A stretch of DNA of 15,533 nt from Sterolibacterium sp964437515 (GCA_964437515.1 CAYTHB010000066.1:1-15533), one strand, 5' to 3'; shown: positions 1 through 8,818, counted from the stretch's first letter. Program-made: numbers and translations. The notes: generated by a model not told the origin, from the sequence alone.

Positions 1-55
1 TGGTTCGCTACGCTCAAAGCTTCAACCCGACTCTGATTTTTGTATTTCACGTTAA
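1..55 (+). repeat. Dispersed repeat, left copy
   Basis: This stretch matches the reverse complement of 15426-15488. The first 28 bases agree with four substitutions, the right copy then has 8 extra bases, and the next 23 bases (beginning GACTCTGATTTTTG) are identical, followed by one substitution and a shared TAA. It lies directly upstream of motA, ending 26 bases before its start codon, so it may contribute to the motA leader. The repeat may continue left of the window. Its family is not recognised; the right copy precedes a relic of a primase-like gene. Confidence 0.8.
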
Positions 56-81
56 CGTAACATTAAAACAGGAGTTTCTGG

Positions 82-939
82 ATGTTCTTGCTGATCGGGT
101 ATGTCATCATTCTGGCGGCTTCGGTGGGTACCTATGCAGTGCACGGTAGCTTGGCCGCGCTGTGGGTTCCCATGGAGTATCTGGCAATCATTGGGCTGAC
201 CATAGGCGGGTTTGTCTCTTCAAACTCTCCCAAGGCCATCAAGGCCACGCTGGGCGCCATTCCTTCTGTATTGAAGAACTCCCCGCTCAATAAAGCGCTT
301 TACATGGATTTGCTGGCCATGTTGTTCGAGATTCTGGCGAAGGTGCGCAAGGAAGGGCTGATGTCAATCGAAGGCGATATCGATGAGCCTGACAAGAGCG
401 CTATCTTCCAGAAATACCCCAATATTTTGCATGACCATCACGTTATCGAATTCATTACGGATTACCTGCGCATGATGGTGGGTGGGAATCTGAATGCCTT
501 TGAAATTGAAAACCTCATGGATATTGAAATCGAGACCCATCACCATGAAGCGCATATGCCGGCACACATCATGGCCAAGACGGCGGATGGTTTGCCGGCT
601 TTCGGTATCGTGGTGGCGGTCATGGGTGTGGTGAATGTGATGGGTTCAGTGGGCGAGCCGCCGGCAGTGCTGGGCAAGATGATTGGTGGCGCGCTGGTCG
701 GGACATTCCTCGGGATTCTGTTGTCTTACGGCTTCGCTGCACCCATTGCCTCGCAACTGGAGCAGAAGTGTGAGGAGGGTGGAAAGATTTATCAATGCAT
801 CAAAATGGTATTGCTCTCCAGCATGAACGGTTACGCGCCACAGGTTGCCGTGGAATTTGGTCGCAAAGTACTTTATTCCACCGATCGGCCGACGTTCATG
901 GAACTTGAAAAAGACATCAAGAGCCGTAAAGGTAAATAA
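82..939 (+). CDS. motA: Flagellar motor stator protein MotA
   Basis: MotA is the inner-membrane, proton-conducting stator subunit that pushes on the rotor protein FliG and forms the ion channel with MotB. The 285-residue length is typical. Four hydrophobic segments lie near residues 1-21, 34-52, 171-191 and 200-222, with the large cytoplasmic loop between the second and third. Conserved family features are visible: R89 and E97 in the loop (R90 and E98 of E. coli, which contact FliG), and P172 and P221 at the membrane edge (P173 and P222 of E. coli). The loop contains a run of histidines around residues 153-159. An AGGAG ribosome site at 70-74 sits 7 bases before the ATG and fixes the start. 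motB follows after 35 bases. No flagellar or chemotaxis genes are seen next to the pair. Confidence 0.97.
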   Translation: MFLLIGYVIILAASVGTYAVHGSLAALWVPMEYLAIIGLTIGGFVSSNSPKAIKATLGAIPSVLKNSPLNKALYMDLLAMLFEILAKVRKEGLMSIEGDIDEPDKSAIFQKYPNILHDHHVIEFITDYLRMMVGGNLNAFEIENLMDIEIETHHHEAHMPAHIMAKTADGLPAFGIVVAVMGVVNVMGSVGEPPAVLGKMIGGALVGTFLGILLSYGFAAPIASQLEQKCEEGGKIYQCIKMVLLSSMNGYAPQVAVEFGRKVLYSTDRPTFMELEKDIKSRKGK

Positions 940-974
940 GCAATCCATCCCGGATCGTTTCAGATTTTGCCAAC

Positions 975-1967
975 ATGAGTGACGACAATCAGCAATCCAT
1001 CATAGTCAAACGCGTCAAGAAAGGCGGTGGCGCGGCGCATGGAGGGGCATGGAAGATTGCCTATGCCGATTTTGTGACGGCCATGATGGCTTTCTTTTTG
1101 TTGATGTGGTTGCTGGGTTCAACCACGGCGGGCGATTTGAAAGGGATTTCGGATTATTTCAGGGCTCCACTCAAAGTGGCGATGCCGGGAGGGACGGGAA
1201 CCGGTGATTCCTCCAGCATCATCAAGGGCGGGGGAGAAGATTTGACCCGAATTTATGGTCAGAAAAACAGAAGTGATGCGGATCAGCGCAAACTCATCAA
1301 TCTGCGTGCCGCCAATGCGGATTATGCGGCCGCACAGCGTGCCGAGATGGAAAAGCTGGCAGGTCTCAAGAAACAGTTGGAGAAAATCATTGAATCCAGT
1401 CCCACGCTCAGCCAGTTCAAGAACCAGTTGCTGCTGGATTTGACGACCGAAGGACTGCGGATTCAGATTGTGGATGAAAAGAATCGCCCCATGTTCGATC
1501 TGGCCAGTGCGGAACTCAAATCCTACACACGAGAAATCCTGTATTCGATTGCCCCTATCCTCAATAGCGTTCCCAATCGCATCACTTTGTCCGGGCATAC
1601 GGATGCCACCCCTTTTTCGGGAGGCAAGCTCGATTACAACAACTGGGATTTGTCGACAGATCGAGCTAATGCTTCGCGCCGTGCGCTGGTCGCCGGTGGT
1701 TTGATCGATGAGAAAGTCATTCGCCTGGTAGGCCTGGCTTCTGCCGTGCCTTTCGATAAGACGGATCCGTTCAACCCCACCAATCGGCGTATCAGCATCG
1801 TTGTCTTGAACAGACACACTGAGGATGCCATTTTGCGGGATGGTGCAGCCGCGCCGGAAGAGAATGGGAATGAGGGTGGCGATGTATCGGAAGCGCAGCA
1901 GGCTCCGACCGCATCTACGCCATCCTCGTCAACACTATCGAGCCCCGCGTCGACCGCCCGACGATAA
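975..1967 (+). CDS. motB: Flagellar motor stator protein MotB
   Basis: MotB pairs with MotA and anchors the stator to peptidoglycan. The 330-residue protein has a short basic cytoplasmic N-terminus, one membrane helix at about 29-49 carrying D32 (the proton-binding aspartate, in YADF), and a following amphipathic stretch at about 52-66 that matches the plug region. An OmpA-like peptidoglycan-binding domain spans about 155-280, with SGHTDATPF (206-214), WDLSTDRA (224-231) and TNRRISIVV (269-277). The last 40 or so residues are a low-complexity Ala/Ser/Thr/Pro tail, making it a little longer than E. coli MotB (308). The ribosome site is weak, so translation may be coupled to motA, 35 bases upstream. 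Confidence 0.97.
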   Translation: MSDDNQQSIIVKRVKKGGGAAHGGAWKIAYADFVTAMMAFFLLMWLLGSTTAGDLKGISDYFRAPLKVAMPGGTGTGDSSSIIKGGGEDLTRIYGQKNRSDADQRKLINLRAANADYAAAQRAEMEKLAGLKKQLEKIIESSPTLSQFKNQLLLDLTTEGLRIQIVDEKNRPMFDLASAELKSYTREILYSIAPILNSVPNRITLSGHTDATPFSGGKLDYNNWDLSTDRANASRRALVAGGLIDEKVIRLVGLASAVPFDKTDPFNPTNRRISIVVLNRHTEDAILRDGAAAPEENGNEGGDVSEAQQAPTASTPSSSTLSSPASTARR

Positions 1968-2000
1968 TCGTCTGCTCATCCTGTGATCTGGGGGATGCCT

Positions 2001-2006
2001 TATAAT
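2001..2006 (+). promoter_or_regulatory. Possible -10 box for the surE-rpoS operon
   Basis: A perfect TATAAT lies between motB and surE, about 34 bases after the motB stop. No convincing -35 element is visible at the right distance. If used, transcription would begin near 2013, giving surE a leader of about 67 bases and ruling out the upstream GTG at 2008 as a practical start. Moderate to weak support. Confidence 0.35.
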
Positions 2007-2079
2007 CGTGCAGGTTTTTGTCATGCCCGCGATTGCTGCGAAAGAGCGGGGCAATAGTCTTGTTTTTGGCATCCTATTC

Positions 2080-2829
2080 ATGCGTATATTGATCAGTAAC
2101 GACGACGGTTATTTTTCACCTGGGATAGAACTGCTGGCCAGTACGCTCAGTACCTTGGCTCATGTCACGGTGGTTGCCCCCGAACGTGACCGAAGCGGCG
2201 CCAGCAACTCCTTGACCCTGGATCGCCCGCTTTCCTTGCGTCGCGCCGCCAATGGCTTTTACTTCGTCAATGGCACACCGACGGATTGCGTTCATCTGGC
2301 AGTGACCGGTATGTTGGATGAGTTGCCGGATATGGTCGTTTCCGGGATCAATCTGGGTGCCAATATGGGCGATGACACCCTGTATTCAGGAACGGTTGCT
2401 GCGGCAACGGAAGGTTATTTGCTGGGGGTGCCATCGATTGCCGTGTCACTCAACAGTCATGCAGGAAAGCATCTGGATACCGCGGCACGGGTGGCGCGCG
2501 AGCTGGTTGAACGGTTTCAGCGGGATGGCTTCGGCGAACCTGTGCTGCTCAACGTCAATGTGCCGGATATCCCGTTCGATGAGCTCAAAGGGGTACAAGT
2601 GACGCGCTTGGGGCGTCGTCACAAGGCCGAGCCTGTCGTGAAACAAAAAACGCCCCGCAATGAAACCGTTTATTGGGTGGGGGCGGCAGGTGCTGCACAG
2701 GATGCGAGTGAAGGGACGGATTTTCATGCCGTCGCTCAAAATTATGTGTCGCTGACGCCCATCCAGATCGATTTGACGCACGACCTCCAGATTCCCGCAG
2801 TGCAGCGCTGGCTGGAAACAGAACAATGA
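2080..2829 (+). CDS. surE: 5'/3'-nucleotidase SurE
   Basis: SurE is a metal-dependent survival phosphatase that removes phosphate from nucleoside monophosphates and is linked with stationary-phase survival. From the ATG at 2080 the protein is 249 residues, close to the usual 250. It begins MRILISNDDG, the hallmark N-terminus, with metal-binding D8 and D9. S39 (in RDRSGAS) and N91 (in SGINLGANMGDD) complete the expected metal site, and YSGTVAAATEG follows. An in-frame GTG at 2008 would add 24 residues that do not resemble the family; the ATG is preferred although its ribosome site is poor. The 3' end overlaps pcm by four bases (ATGA). Confidence 0.95.
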   Translation: MRILISNDDGYFSPGIELLASTLSTLAHVTVVAPERDRSGASNSLTLDRPLSLRRAANGFYFVNGTPTDCVHLAVTGMLDELPDMVVSGINLGANMGDDTLYSGTVAAATEGYLLGVPSIAVSLNSHAGKHLDTAARVARELVERFQRDGFGEPVLLNVNVPDIPFDELKGVQVTRLGRRHKAEPVVKQKTPRNETVYWVGAAGAAQDASEGTDFHAVAQNYVSLTPIQIDLTHDLQIPAVQRWLETEQ

Positions 2830-3509
2830 CGAAAACGGCTTTGCATGGCATTGGCATGACCTCGATGCGTACACGGGAGCGCATGATTCAGCGTTTGCGT
2901 GAACAGGGTATCCGTGATGAGTCCGTACTGGCGGCCATGAATGGCGTGCCACGTCATATTTTTGTCGAGGAGGCACTGGCCTCGCGTGCTTATGAAGATA
3001 CGGCGTTGCCCTTGGGGTTTCAGCAGACGATTTCACAGCCCTATGTGGTCGCACGCATGATCGAACTGTTGCGAGAAAATACGCCAGGTTTGACGCCTCG
3101 AAACCTGGGTAAAACTTTGGAAGTCGGTGCGGGCTGTGGTTATCAGACGGCGGTGCTGGCTGCACTGACGCGGGAATTGTTTGCGGTTGAACGCATACAG
3201 GCACTGCTGGAACGTGCCCGCAAGAATATCGCCCAATTACGTTTGCATCATGTCCGCTTCAAACATGCCGATGGTGGGCGAGGGCTGTCCGAAGCAGCGC
3301 CGTTTGACACAATCATCGTGGCGGCAGCATCTGCGCATGTGCCGCAATCACTGCTGGATCAACTTGCACCGGGAGGTCGTTTGATTTTGCCCCTGGGCAG
3401 TCATGATCAAGTGATGGCATTGGTGGAGCGCAGTGTGGACGGTGGAGGCTTCAAGGAAACACGTTACGATGCGGTACGGTTTGTGCCGTTGCTGGGAGGA
3501 GTGGAATGA
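2826..3509 (+). CDS. pcm: Protein-L-isoaspartate O-methyltransferase
   Basis: This enzyme transfers a methyl group from S-adenosylmethionine to isoaspartyl residues in damaged proteins, starting their repair, in the cytoplasm. The 227-residue protein shows the family's QTISQPYVVARM (67-78), the SAM-binding motif LEVGAGCGYQTAVLA (98-112), VERI (121-124), the post-II stretch GGRLILPLG (183-191) and the C-terminal VRFVPLLGG. The start ATG overlaps the surE stop; nearby ATGs at codons 11 and 14 are alternatives, since the first dozen residues are not conserved. It also overlaps nlpD by four bases. The surE-pcm-nlpD-rpoS order matches many gamma- and betaproteobacteria. Confidence 0.95.
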   Translation: MTKTALHGIGMTSMRTRERMIQRLREQGIRDESVLAAMNGVPRHIFVEEALASRAYEDTALPLGFQQTISQPYVVARMIELLRENTPGLTPRNLGKTLEVGAGCGYQTAVLAALTRELFAVERIQALLERARKNIAQLRLHHVRFKHADGGRGLSEAAPFDTIIVAAASAHVPQSLLDQLAPGGRLILPLGSHDQVMALVERSVDGGGFKETRYDAVRFVPLLGGVE

Positions 3510-4606
3510 GTGCCGTGAACAATCTGTTGCATCGTGTGCGTCGCGGGAGCTGCATGGTGACGATGCTTTGGGTCTGCACTTTTCTGGCGGCTTGTGCCAG
3601 CAATGCACCCGCTCCCGTCGTCGATCGTGCGGTTCCGGGGAGCCTGCAAGGGGAGCTTGGCCGTTCTTCGACAGCCGTTGCAAATATTCCGGCAGTTCCG
3701 GTGACCCCCATCGGGCCGGGAATGTATATGGTCAAGAAAGGCGATACCCTGCGGGCGATTGCGCTCGATCATGGCCAGTCGTATCGTGATTTGGCCGCGT
3801 GGAACGGCTTGAGCGATCCTAATCATATTGAAGTTGGCCAGGTCTTGCGCGTTGTTTCGCCGGACGCTCCGGAGGCCAGCACTGGCAATGAACCGGTGGC
3901 CGTGGCGAAGCCCGTCAATATCTCAAGAACGATGGAGCCGGTAGCAACAACGGCCAATACGACCAGCATGGGTGAAGACTCGATTAAACGCACGCCCAAG
4001 GGAGGAAAGCTGCCCTATGCGCCGGGCGTGCTGGAGAAAATGCAGCAGGCCGAACAAAACCGTCCTGCTGCATCGACAATCCCCACACCACCCGTGACAT
4101 CAGCGGTACTGCCTGCACCGCCTGTTCCGGCCGCAGCGTCTCCGGCAGGTAACGCTCTCCCTGCAGTTCCTATCGTGGCGGGTACTGTGGGTGCTGTGGG
4201 TGCTGTGGGTGCTGTGGGTGCGGCCACCAAGACTGCGGATGACATAGACTGGGCATGGCCAGGTACGGGCAAGTTGATCAGCGGTTTTGTCGAAGACAAG
4301 AACAAAGGGATTGATCTGACCGGTAAAAAGGGCGATCCTGTCTTGGCCGCAGCTTCTGGAAAAGTGATCCTGGTGAGCAACGCCCTACGTGGATATGGAA
4401 ATTTTGTGATCGTTAAACACAACAACACCTTCCTTTCTGTGTATGCTCACAATAGTCAGATTCTGGTCAAGGAGGAGCAGACAGTGAGCAAGGGACAAAA
4501 AATTGCCGAGGTGGGTGACAGCGATGCCGATCAGCCCAAGCTGCACTTCGAGATTCGTCGTCAGGGCAAGCCTGTCGATCCACTGAAGCTCCTGCCGGGA
4601 CGCTGA
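3506..4606 (+). CDS. nlpD: Lipoprotein NlpD, amidase activator (LysM + LytM)
   Basis: NlpD is an envelope lipoprotein that, in characterised bacteria, activates a cell-separation amidase (AmiC in E. coli). The sequence shows an N-terminal hydrophobic signal with lipobox LAAC, lipidated at C30. A LysM peptidoglycan-binding domain (about 74-117, YMVKKGDTLRAIA) follows, then a long Pro/Ala/Thr-rich linker (120-245) and a C-terminal M23/LytM domain (about 250-362). The LytM domain is degenerate: the usual zinc-binding histidine before GID is N266 (NKGID) and the final motif is KLHFE rather than HLHFE. It is therefore expected to activate rather than cut, as in E. coli NlpD. A Val-Gly-Ala repeat at about 228-239 comes from a 9-base tandem repeat. 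It overlaps pcm by four bases and ends two bases before rpoS. Confidence 0.94.
   Translation: MSAVNNLLHRVRRGSCMVTMLWVCTFLAACASNAPAPVVDRAVPGSLQGELGRSSTAVANIPAVPVTPIGPGMYMVKKGDTLRAIALDHGQSYRDLAAWNGLSDPNHIEVGQVLRVVSPDAPEASTGNEPVAVAKPVNISRTMEPVATTANTTSMGEDSIKRTPKGGKLPYAPGVLEKMQQAEQNRPAASTIPTPPVTSAVLPAPPVPAAASPAGNALPAVPIVAGTVGAVGAVGAVGAATKTADDIDWAWPGTGKLISGFVEDKNKGIDLTGKKGDPVLAAASGKVILVSNALRGYGNFVIVKHNNTFLSVYAHNSQILVKEEQTVSKGQKIAEVGDSDADQPKLHFEIRRQGKPVDPLKLLPGR
4184..4219 (+). repeat. 9-bp tandem repeat inside nlpD
   Basis: Four consecutive 9-base units: one ACTGTGGGT followed by three identical GCTGTGGGT. They encode a Val-Gly-Ala repeat in the disordered linker. Because the unit is a multiple of three, copy changes lengthen or shorten the linker without breaking the frame. 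Confidence 0.95.
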
Positions 4607-4608
4607 CC

Positions 4609-5670
4609 ATGAGTCGGCGGCGTCAGCTCGATGCGGAGGCCGAAGTCACGGAATCAACTGATTCCGACGTTGCCGATCACGCCCTGAGTGCCGATGTCAT
4701 GCTCGATGCTGTCGAGGAGCACGCATCGACGGATGAGGCACATGGTAAGGATGTCCATTCACACGGTGAATCTGGGTCTGAGGCCGCGTTCAGCGAAATG
4801 CCTCATACCGAGTTCCTCAATGATGTGACCCAGCTTTATCTGGATGATATTGGTGCCAACCCCCTCTTGACGGCTGCTGAAGAGTTGGAGCTGGCACGGA
4901 AGGTCGTTGCGGGGGATTTTTCTGCCCGGCAGAAAATGATCGTCTCCAATCTGCGACTGGTGGTCAGTATTGCTAAACATTATCTGAATCGCGGTATTCT
5001 CATTTCAGATCTGATCGAAGAAGGCAATCTCGGGCTCATCCACGCGCTGGAAAAGTTTGATCCCGAACGGGGTTTTCGTTTTTCCACCTACGCAACATGG
5101 TGGATACGTCAGAATATCGAACGTGCGATCATGAATCAGTCGCGCACCATACGGCTGCCTGTGCATGTAGTCAAAGAACTGAATCTTGTGCTGCGGGCGC
5201 TGCGCCAACTGGATGCCGAGAATATCGATCGCGTAGCCAACGGAGAAGATATCCCGCATGGTAATGCCGAAGAAGTGGCGCGTTTGCTCGATAAACCGGT
5301 GGATGAGGTACGCCATATTCTTTCGCTCAATGAAACCACGGCTTCGCTGGATGCCCCTCTGGATATCGACCCCGATCTTTCGGTGGCCGATGCTATTGCG
5401 GCAGATCCTGATTCAAGCCCGGAAGTCCAGTTGCAAAATGCCGAAGCGGGACATCAGGTGGCGGAGTGGGTTGCCCAGCTTTCTGGCAAGCAACGCTATG
5501 TGCTGGAACGGCGCTATGGGCTTAATGGGTGCGAAGTCTTTACATTGGAGCAACTCGCGGCTGATCTGGGGCTGACACGTGAGCGCGTGCGACAGATACA
5601 GGTGGAAGCCCTGACAAAATTACGCAATAAACTGGTGCGTGAAGGCGTGAGCAAGGACGGTTATCTCTGA
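4609..5670 (+). CDS. rpoS: RNA polymerase sigma factor RpoS
   Basis: RpoS is the general-stress and stationary-phase sigma factor. The protein has 353 residues against 330 in E. coli. Region 1.2 begins near residue 71 (DVTQLYLDDIG). Region 2 covers about 105-180 with SNLRLVVSIAKHY, the RNA-polymerase-binding DLIEEGNLGLIHALEKFD and the -10-reading YATWWIRQNIERAIM. Region 3 is at about 180-265, and region 4 ends with the helix-turn-helix LGLTRERVRQIQVEAL (320-335). The first 65 or so residues are an acidic extension with several histidines, unlike the conserved core. The start lies 2 bases after the nlpD stop, implying translational coupling. By analogy with E. coli, an extra rpoS promoter inside nlpD is possible, but I cannot point to one. 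Confidence 0.96.
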   Translation: MSRRRQLDAEAEVTESTDSDVADHALSADVMLDAVEEHASTDEAHGKDVHSHGESGSEAAFSEMPHTEFLNDVTQLYLDDIGANPLLTAAEELELARKVVAGDFSARQKMIVSNLRLVVSIAKHYLNRGILISDLIEEGNLGLIHALEKFDPERGFRFSTYATWWIRQNIERAIMNQSRTIRLPVHVVKELNLVLRALRQLDAENIDRVANGEDIPHGNAEEVARLLDKPVDEVRHILSLNETTASLDAPLDIDPDLSVADAIAADPDSSPEVQLQNAEAGHQVAEWVAQLSGKQRYVLERRYGLNGCEVFTLEQLAADLGLTRERVRQIQVEALTKLRNKLVREGVSKDGYL

Positions 5671-5693
5671 ACAGTTGTGAAACTCGCGCTTGT

Positions 5694-6782
5694 TCATGAT
5701 TCGGGCGATTTTCGTGCAATGCTGAGCCGGAGTGCCTGCGCCAGATCGTGTACGGCCATGGCGTAAAAGCTGCTGCGGTTGTAACGCGTAATGACAAAGA
5801 AGTTCTGAAAACCCAGCCAGTATTCGGTCGACTGATTCGGTGTGACCAGGTCGATCAAGGCCGCCGCTTGTTCGGGTGGCGCGCCCGATCCTTCAGGTAT
5901 GACACCAAAGGCGGTTAACTCGCTGGGTTTGCGTTTGGGGCGAATACCTTCGTCGATCAGCGTGGTATAGCGATCTCCGTCGACCCGAACACGTGCCACA
6001 ACCGCACCGCCCTTTTCCCAGCCATGTTGTTGCAGAAAATTGGCGACACTGGCGATGGCATCAGCGGGTTCTGTTTCCAGATCGATGCGATTGTCGCCGT
6101 CGCCATCCCGCCCATACTGGCGAATGCTGCTGGGCAGAAATTGCGGTAGACCCAAGGCACCGGCATAAGAGCCGCGATAGCTCAACGGATTGCGTTTTGT
6201 TTCTCGTGCCAGCAGAAGCAGTTCTTCGAGTTCATGACGAAACAGGGCAGCGCGCGTGGCATCGGTGGCCGGATTGATCTTGGGGTAATCGAATGCCAGT
6301 GTCGCCAGTGCAGCCAGTGTGCCGAAGTTGCCCGTGTGGGCTCCGTAGATGGATTCGATGCCGATAATGGCAACGATATATTCCTCGGGCACCCCCGTGG
6401 CTTGAGTTGCCGCTTGCAGTTCGGTGATGTGTGTTTGCCAGAATTCCAGTCCGCGCTGAATACGACGTGGTTCGACAAAGCGTGAGCGATATTCCTGCCA
6501 TGAGCGTATGCCGGGGTCACGTGGAGGGCGAATCGCCTGAATGACCGAAGGAATGGGGCGACGTTGGCTGAATATTTGTTGAAGTGATGTCAGATCAAAA
6601 CCATGTTGCTGATGCATTTCAGCAATGAACGCACGTACAGCAGGCTGGGTGATGAATGTTGGCGGCTGTTGTTTGCGTTTGGATGTGTGATGGTGATGGG
6701 CTTTGTTCTGGGTTGCCGCAAGGCCATTCAGGCCGTAGCCGAGTACGAACAAGGGAATCAGAAAAAAACGGATCAGTTTCAT
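5694..6782 (-). CDS. mltB: Lytic murein transglycosylase, MltB family
   Basis: This enzyme cleaves the glycan strands of peptidoglycan with formation of 1,6-anhydro ends, in the periplasm. The 362-residue protein has an N-terminal signal-like segment (1-23). The catalytic glutamate is E143 in IIGIESIYG, followed by TLAALATLAFDYP. The family's RGSYAGALGLPQFLPSS comes next, then an EF-hand-like acidic loop (GRDGDGDNRIDLE) that binds calcium in E. coli Slt35/MltB. There is no cysteine at the signal end, so unlike E. coli MltB it is not a lipoprotein and should be soluble or signal-anchored. A HHHH run follows the signal (29-32). It converges on rpoS with 23 bases between stops. Its start overlaps the end of the transglutaminase gene by four bases, so it is the last gene of the minus-strand operon. 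Confidence 0.93.
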   Translation of the reverse strand: MKLIRFFLIPLFVLGYGLNGLAATQNKAHHHHTSKRKQQPPTFITQPAVRAFIAEMHQQHGFDLTSLQQIFSQRRPIPSVIQAIRPPRDPGIRSWQEYRSRFVEPRRIQRGLEFWQTHITELQAATQATGVPEEYIVAIIGIESIYGAHTGNFGTLAALATLAFDYPKINPATDATRAALFRHELEELLLLARETKRNPLSYRGSYAGALGLPQFLPSSIRQYGRDGDGDNRIDLETEPADAIASVANFLQQHGWEKGGAVVARVRVDGDRYTTLIDEGIRPKRKPSELTAFGVIPEGSGAPPEQAAALIDLVTPNQSTEYWLGFQNFFVITRYNRSSFYAMAVHDLAQALRLSIARKSPES

Positions 6783-8818
6783 GGGGCTGACGAAAGTTGA
6801 GCAATGCGTCGTTTCAGATCACGCAAATGCAGGGTACGTTGCTGGGGATTCAGTGTGTTGCCATAAGATAACCGGATATAGTCGGTGATGATCTCGTTTG
6901 CAGCATCGGAAAGTGCCTGTTTATCTGGGGCGAGGGCAAGTGTTATTGAGATTCTTCGGGCATAGTCTGCCGGCCCTTCCCATGCTTGGCGTTCTAGCCC
7001 GTGGCGCGACATTTTTTTTGAAAACTTCTGCCAGAGTGCGATGAGCGGATCACGCGTCTGGCGATGGTGACGTAATGCCCATAACGTATAAGCCGATAAT
7101 AAAAGGCCACACAACCCGGAAAACAGAGCAGTCAGGGATTGCCAATCCACAGAAGGCAGGCCGAGACTGGCAAGAAAGCTACGCTGACGCTGTGGGTTAT
7201 AGCCAATGACCCATTGATTCCATGTGTTTGACATGGCCTCCCAGTGCAGCCGCAAAGGGTGCAGCCAGGCCATTTGTGAACGCGCCAGTAGCGGGAGCGG
7301 CTCGCCCGAAGGCAGAGCATCCGCCAGCCCACGTTCGATTCGCGCAGGTGCTACGGCGGCAGTCGGATCAACACGCCGCCATCCTTTTTTGTGTAGCCAG
7401 ACCTCTGCCCAGGCATGGGCATCGGATTGACGAACGATCAAGGTGCCATCATTGGGATTGATTTCGCCTCCCTGATAACCGGTGACCACGCGCGCCGGAA
7501 TACCGGCGGCGCGCATCAGAAAAACGAAGGAAGAGGCGTAGTGTTCGCAGAAGCCACGACGTGTATTGAATAGAAAATCATCCACTGAATCTTCGCCCAG
7601 TTGCGGTGGGCGCAGGGTGTAAAAGAATTTTTCGGTGTGCAGATAATTCAGCATACGTTGAATGAGGGCTTCATCATCATGACCCGCTTCCTTGCGCCAT
7701 TGAGTGGCGAGTTGGCGGGTGCGAGGATTGAAGCCAGAAGGCAGGGCCAACGCATCTTCAATCAGTGTGGTGTTTTCATCATGGCCAATCGCGGTGCTTT
7801 GTAGGGTGGATCGAATGTCATAGCGGATACGACCTAGTACAGGTTTCTTGGCCCATAGTTGAAAATCGAGCGTGAGTCCGGCCTCCACCGGCTGAGGCAG
7901 AGTGACCGGCCATTCCAGTGCAAACAGCCAGGTGCGGTTGTGAGGCTCTAGCGTAATGGTGTAATCCACAATTTGAGCGGGGGTGGCGGTCGGTAACTTT
8001 ATGTGGGGGGATACTCGACTGCTGAGGGGGGACGCACGCCAGGTGCGACCATCGAAATCCGTCAATACCGGGCCGCGCCAGTAGAGCAGCCGTTGCGAAG
8101 GCGCACGCCCTTCCAGCGTGCCGTTAAAGCGGGCACGAAAAGCGATGGCTTCCGATTGGCTCAACTGGCTGATACCCCCTGGAGACATTGTGTCGTTCAG
8201 CCCCGTTGTCCCACTCAATGCGTCAGAAGGTAATGCCCAGAGTGGGCTTTCTATACGAGGAAACAACAGGAACATCAGTAGCATGAACGGTACGGAATGC
8301 AATAGCAGGCGACCGGACAGATGCAGGCTGTTCTTGGGGGTTTGTTGCGGATGGTCAAGCAAGGAGAGTGCGTTTGTAATCAAGCCTGCACCAAGCAACA
8401 TGAATACCCCGCTGGCCATGTCTTGAGCATAGAAGAACTGGCTCATGAGTAGAAAGCAGGCCAGCAGCATGGCGACAAAACCATCCCGCCGACTTCGGGA
8501 TTCCAGCAATTTAAGTTGCAGCAGCAGTGCTAGTAAAGCAACCCCTGGGCTGCGGCCAAAGAAGGTTTGAAAGTGTGCGCCGATGGCGAGTGTGCCTGCC
8601 ATTGCGATGAGAATCAGCAGCCCGCGACGAGGAAATTGAGACAAGGCAGTGCCGCGCCAGATCAGCAGGGCATACCAGAGTATCAATAGCAGGCACAGTC
8701 CCGACAGCCATTGTGGAAGGTGCATGAGCAATGGCAGGAGGCATGACAATGCCGTCGCCAGAAGCGCGACCATTTGGCGGGATACGAGGGGTGCAGAAGA
8801 CTTATTGGGGTGTGCCAT
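6779..8818 (-). CDS. TgpA-like membrane transglutaminase (DUF3488 + transglutaminase core)
   Basis: An inner-membrane protein of 679 residues from the ATG at 8818. An N-terminal block of several hydrophobic helices (about 15-190) matches the DUF3488 part. A periplasmic transglutaminase-like domain follows, with catalytic C424 (GFCEHYASS), H468 (DAHAWAEVW) and D484 (VDPTAAV), then a further membrane helix and a C-terminal cytoplasmic tail of the DUF4129 type. The Pseudomonas homologue TgpA is reported as essential; its substrate is unknown. An in-frame TTG at 8875 could add 19 residues, but these lie within the DUF58 gene and look non-native, so the ATG is preferred; no clear ribosome site is seen. 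It overlaps the DUF58 gene by 17 bases and mltB by four. Confidence 0.9.
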   Translation of the reverse strand: MAHPNKSSAPLVSRQMVALLATALSCLLPLLMHLPQWLSGLCLLLILWYALLIWRGTALSQFPRRGLLILIAMAGTLAIGAHFQTFFGRSPGVALLALLLQLKLLESRSRRDGFVAMLLACFLLMSQFFYAQDMASGVFMLLGAGLITNALSLLDHPQQTPKNSLHLSGRLLLHSVPFMLLMFLLFPRIESPLWALPSDALSGTTGLNDTMSPGGISQLSQSEAIAFRARFNGTLEGRAPSQRLLYWRGPVLTDFDGRTWRASPLSSRVSPHIKLPTATPAQIVDYTITLEPHNRTWLFALEWPVTLPQPVEAGLTLDFQLWAKKPVLGRIRYDIRSTLQSTAIGHDENTTLIEDALALPSGFNPRTRQLATQWRKEAGHDDEALIQRMLNYLHTEKFFYTLRPPQLGEDSVDDFLFNTRRGFCEHYASSFVFLMRAAGIPARVVTGYQGGEINPNDGTLIVRQSDAHAWAEVWLHKKGWRRVDPTAAVAPARIERGLADALPSGEPLPLLARSQMAWLHPLRLHWEAMSNTWNQWVIGYNPQRQRSFLASLGLPSVDWQSLTALFSGLCGLLLSAYTLWALRHHRQTRDPLIALWQKFSKKMSRHGLERQAWEGPADYARRISITLALAPDKQALSDAANEIITDYIRLSYGNTLNPQQRTLHLRDLKRRIAQLSSAP

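Noticed and set aside
2024..2053. TGCCCGC/GCGGGGCA hairpin in the surE leader as a riboswitch or attenuator
   Set aside because: One seven-base stem with a bulge and 15-base loop; no known riboswitch core and no T-run.
2008..2079. GTG start adding 24 residues to SurE
   Set aside because: The added residues are not family-like and the SurE hallmark MRILISNDDG begins at the ATG at 2080.
5668..5696. TGAACA/TGTTCA inverted repeat between rpoS and mltB as a bidirectional terminator
   Set aside because: Only six base pairs with a 17-base loop and no T-run on either side; it overlaps both stop codons.
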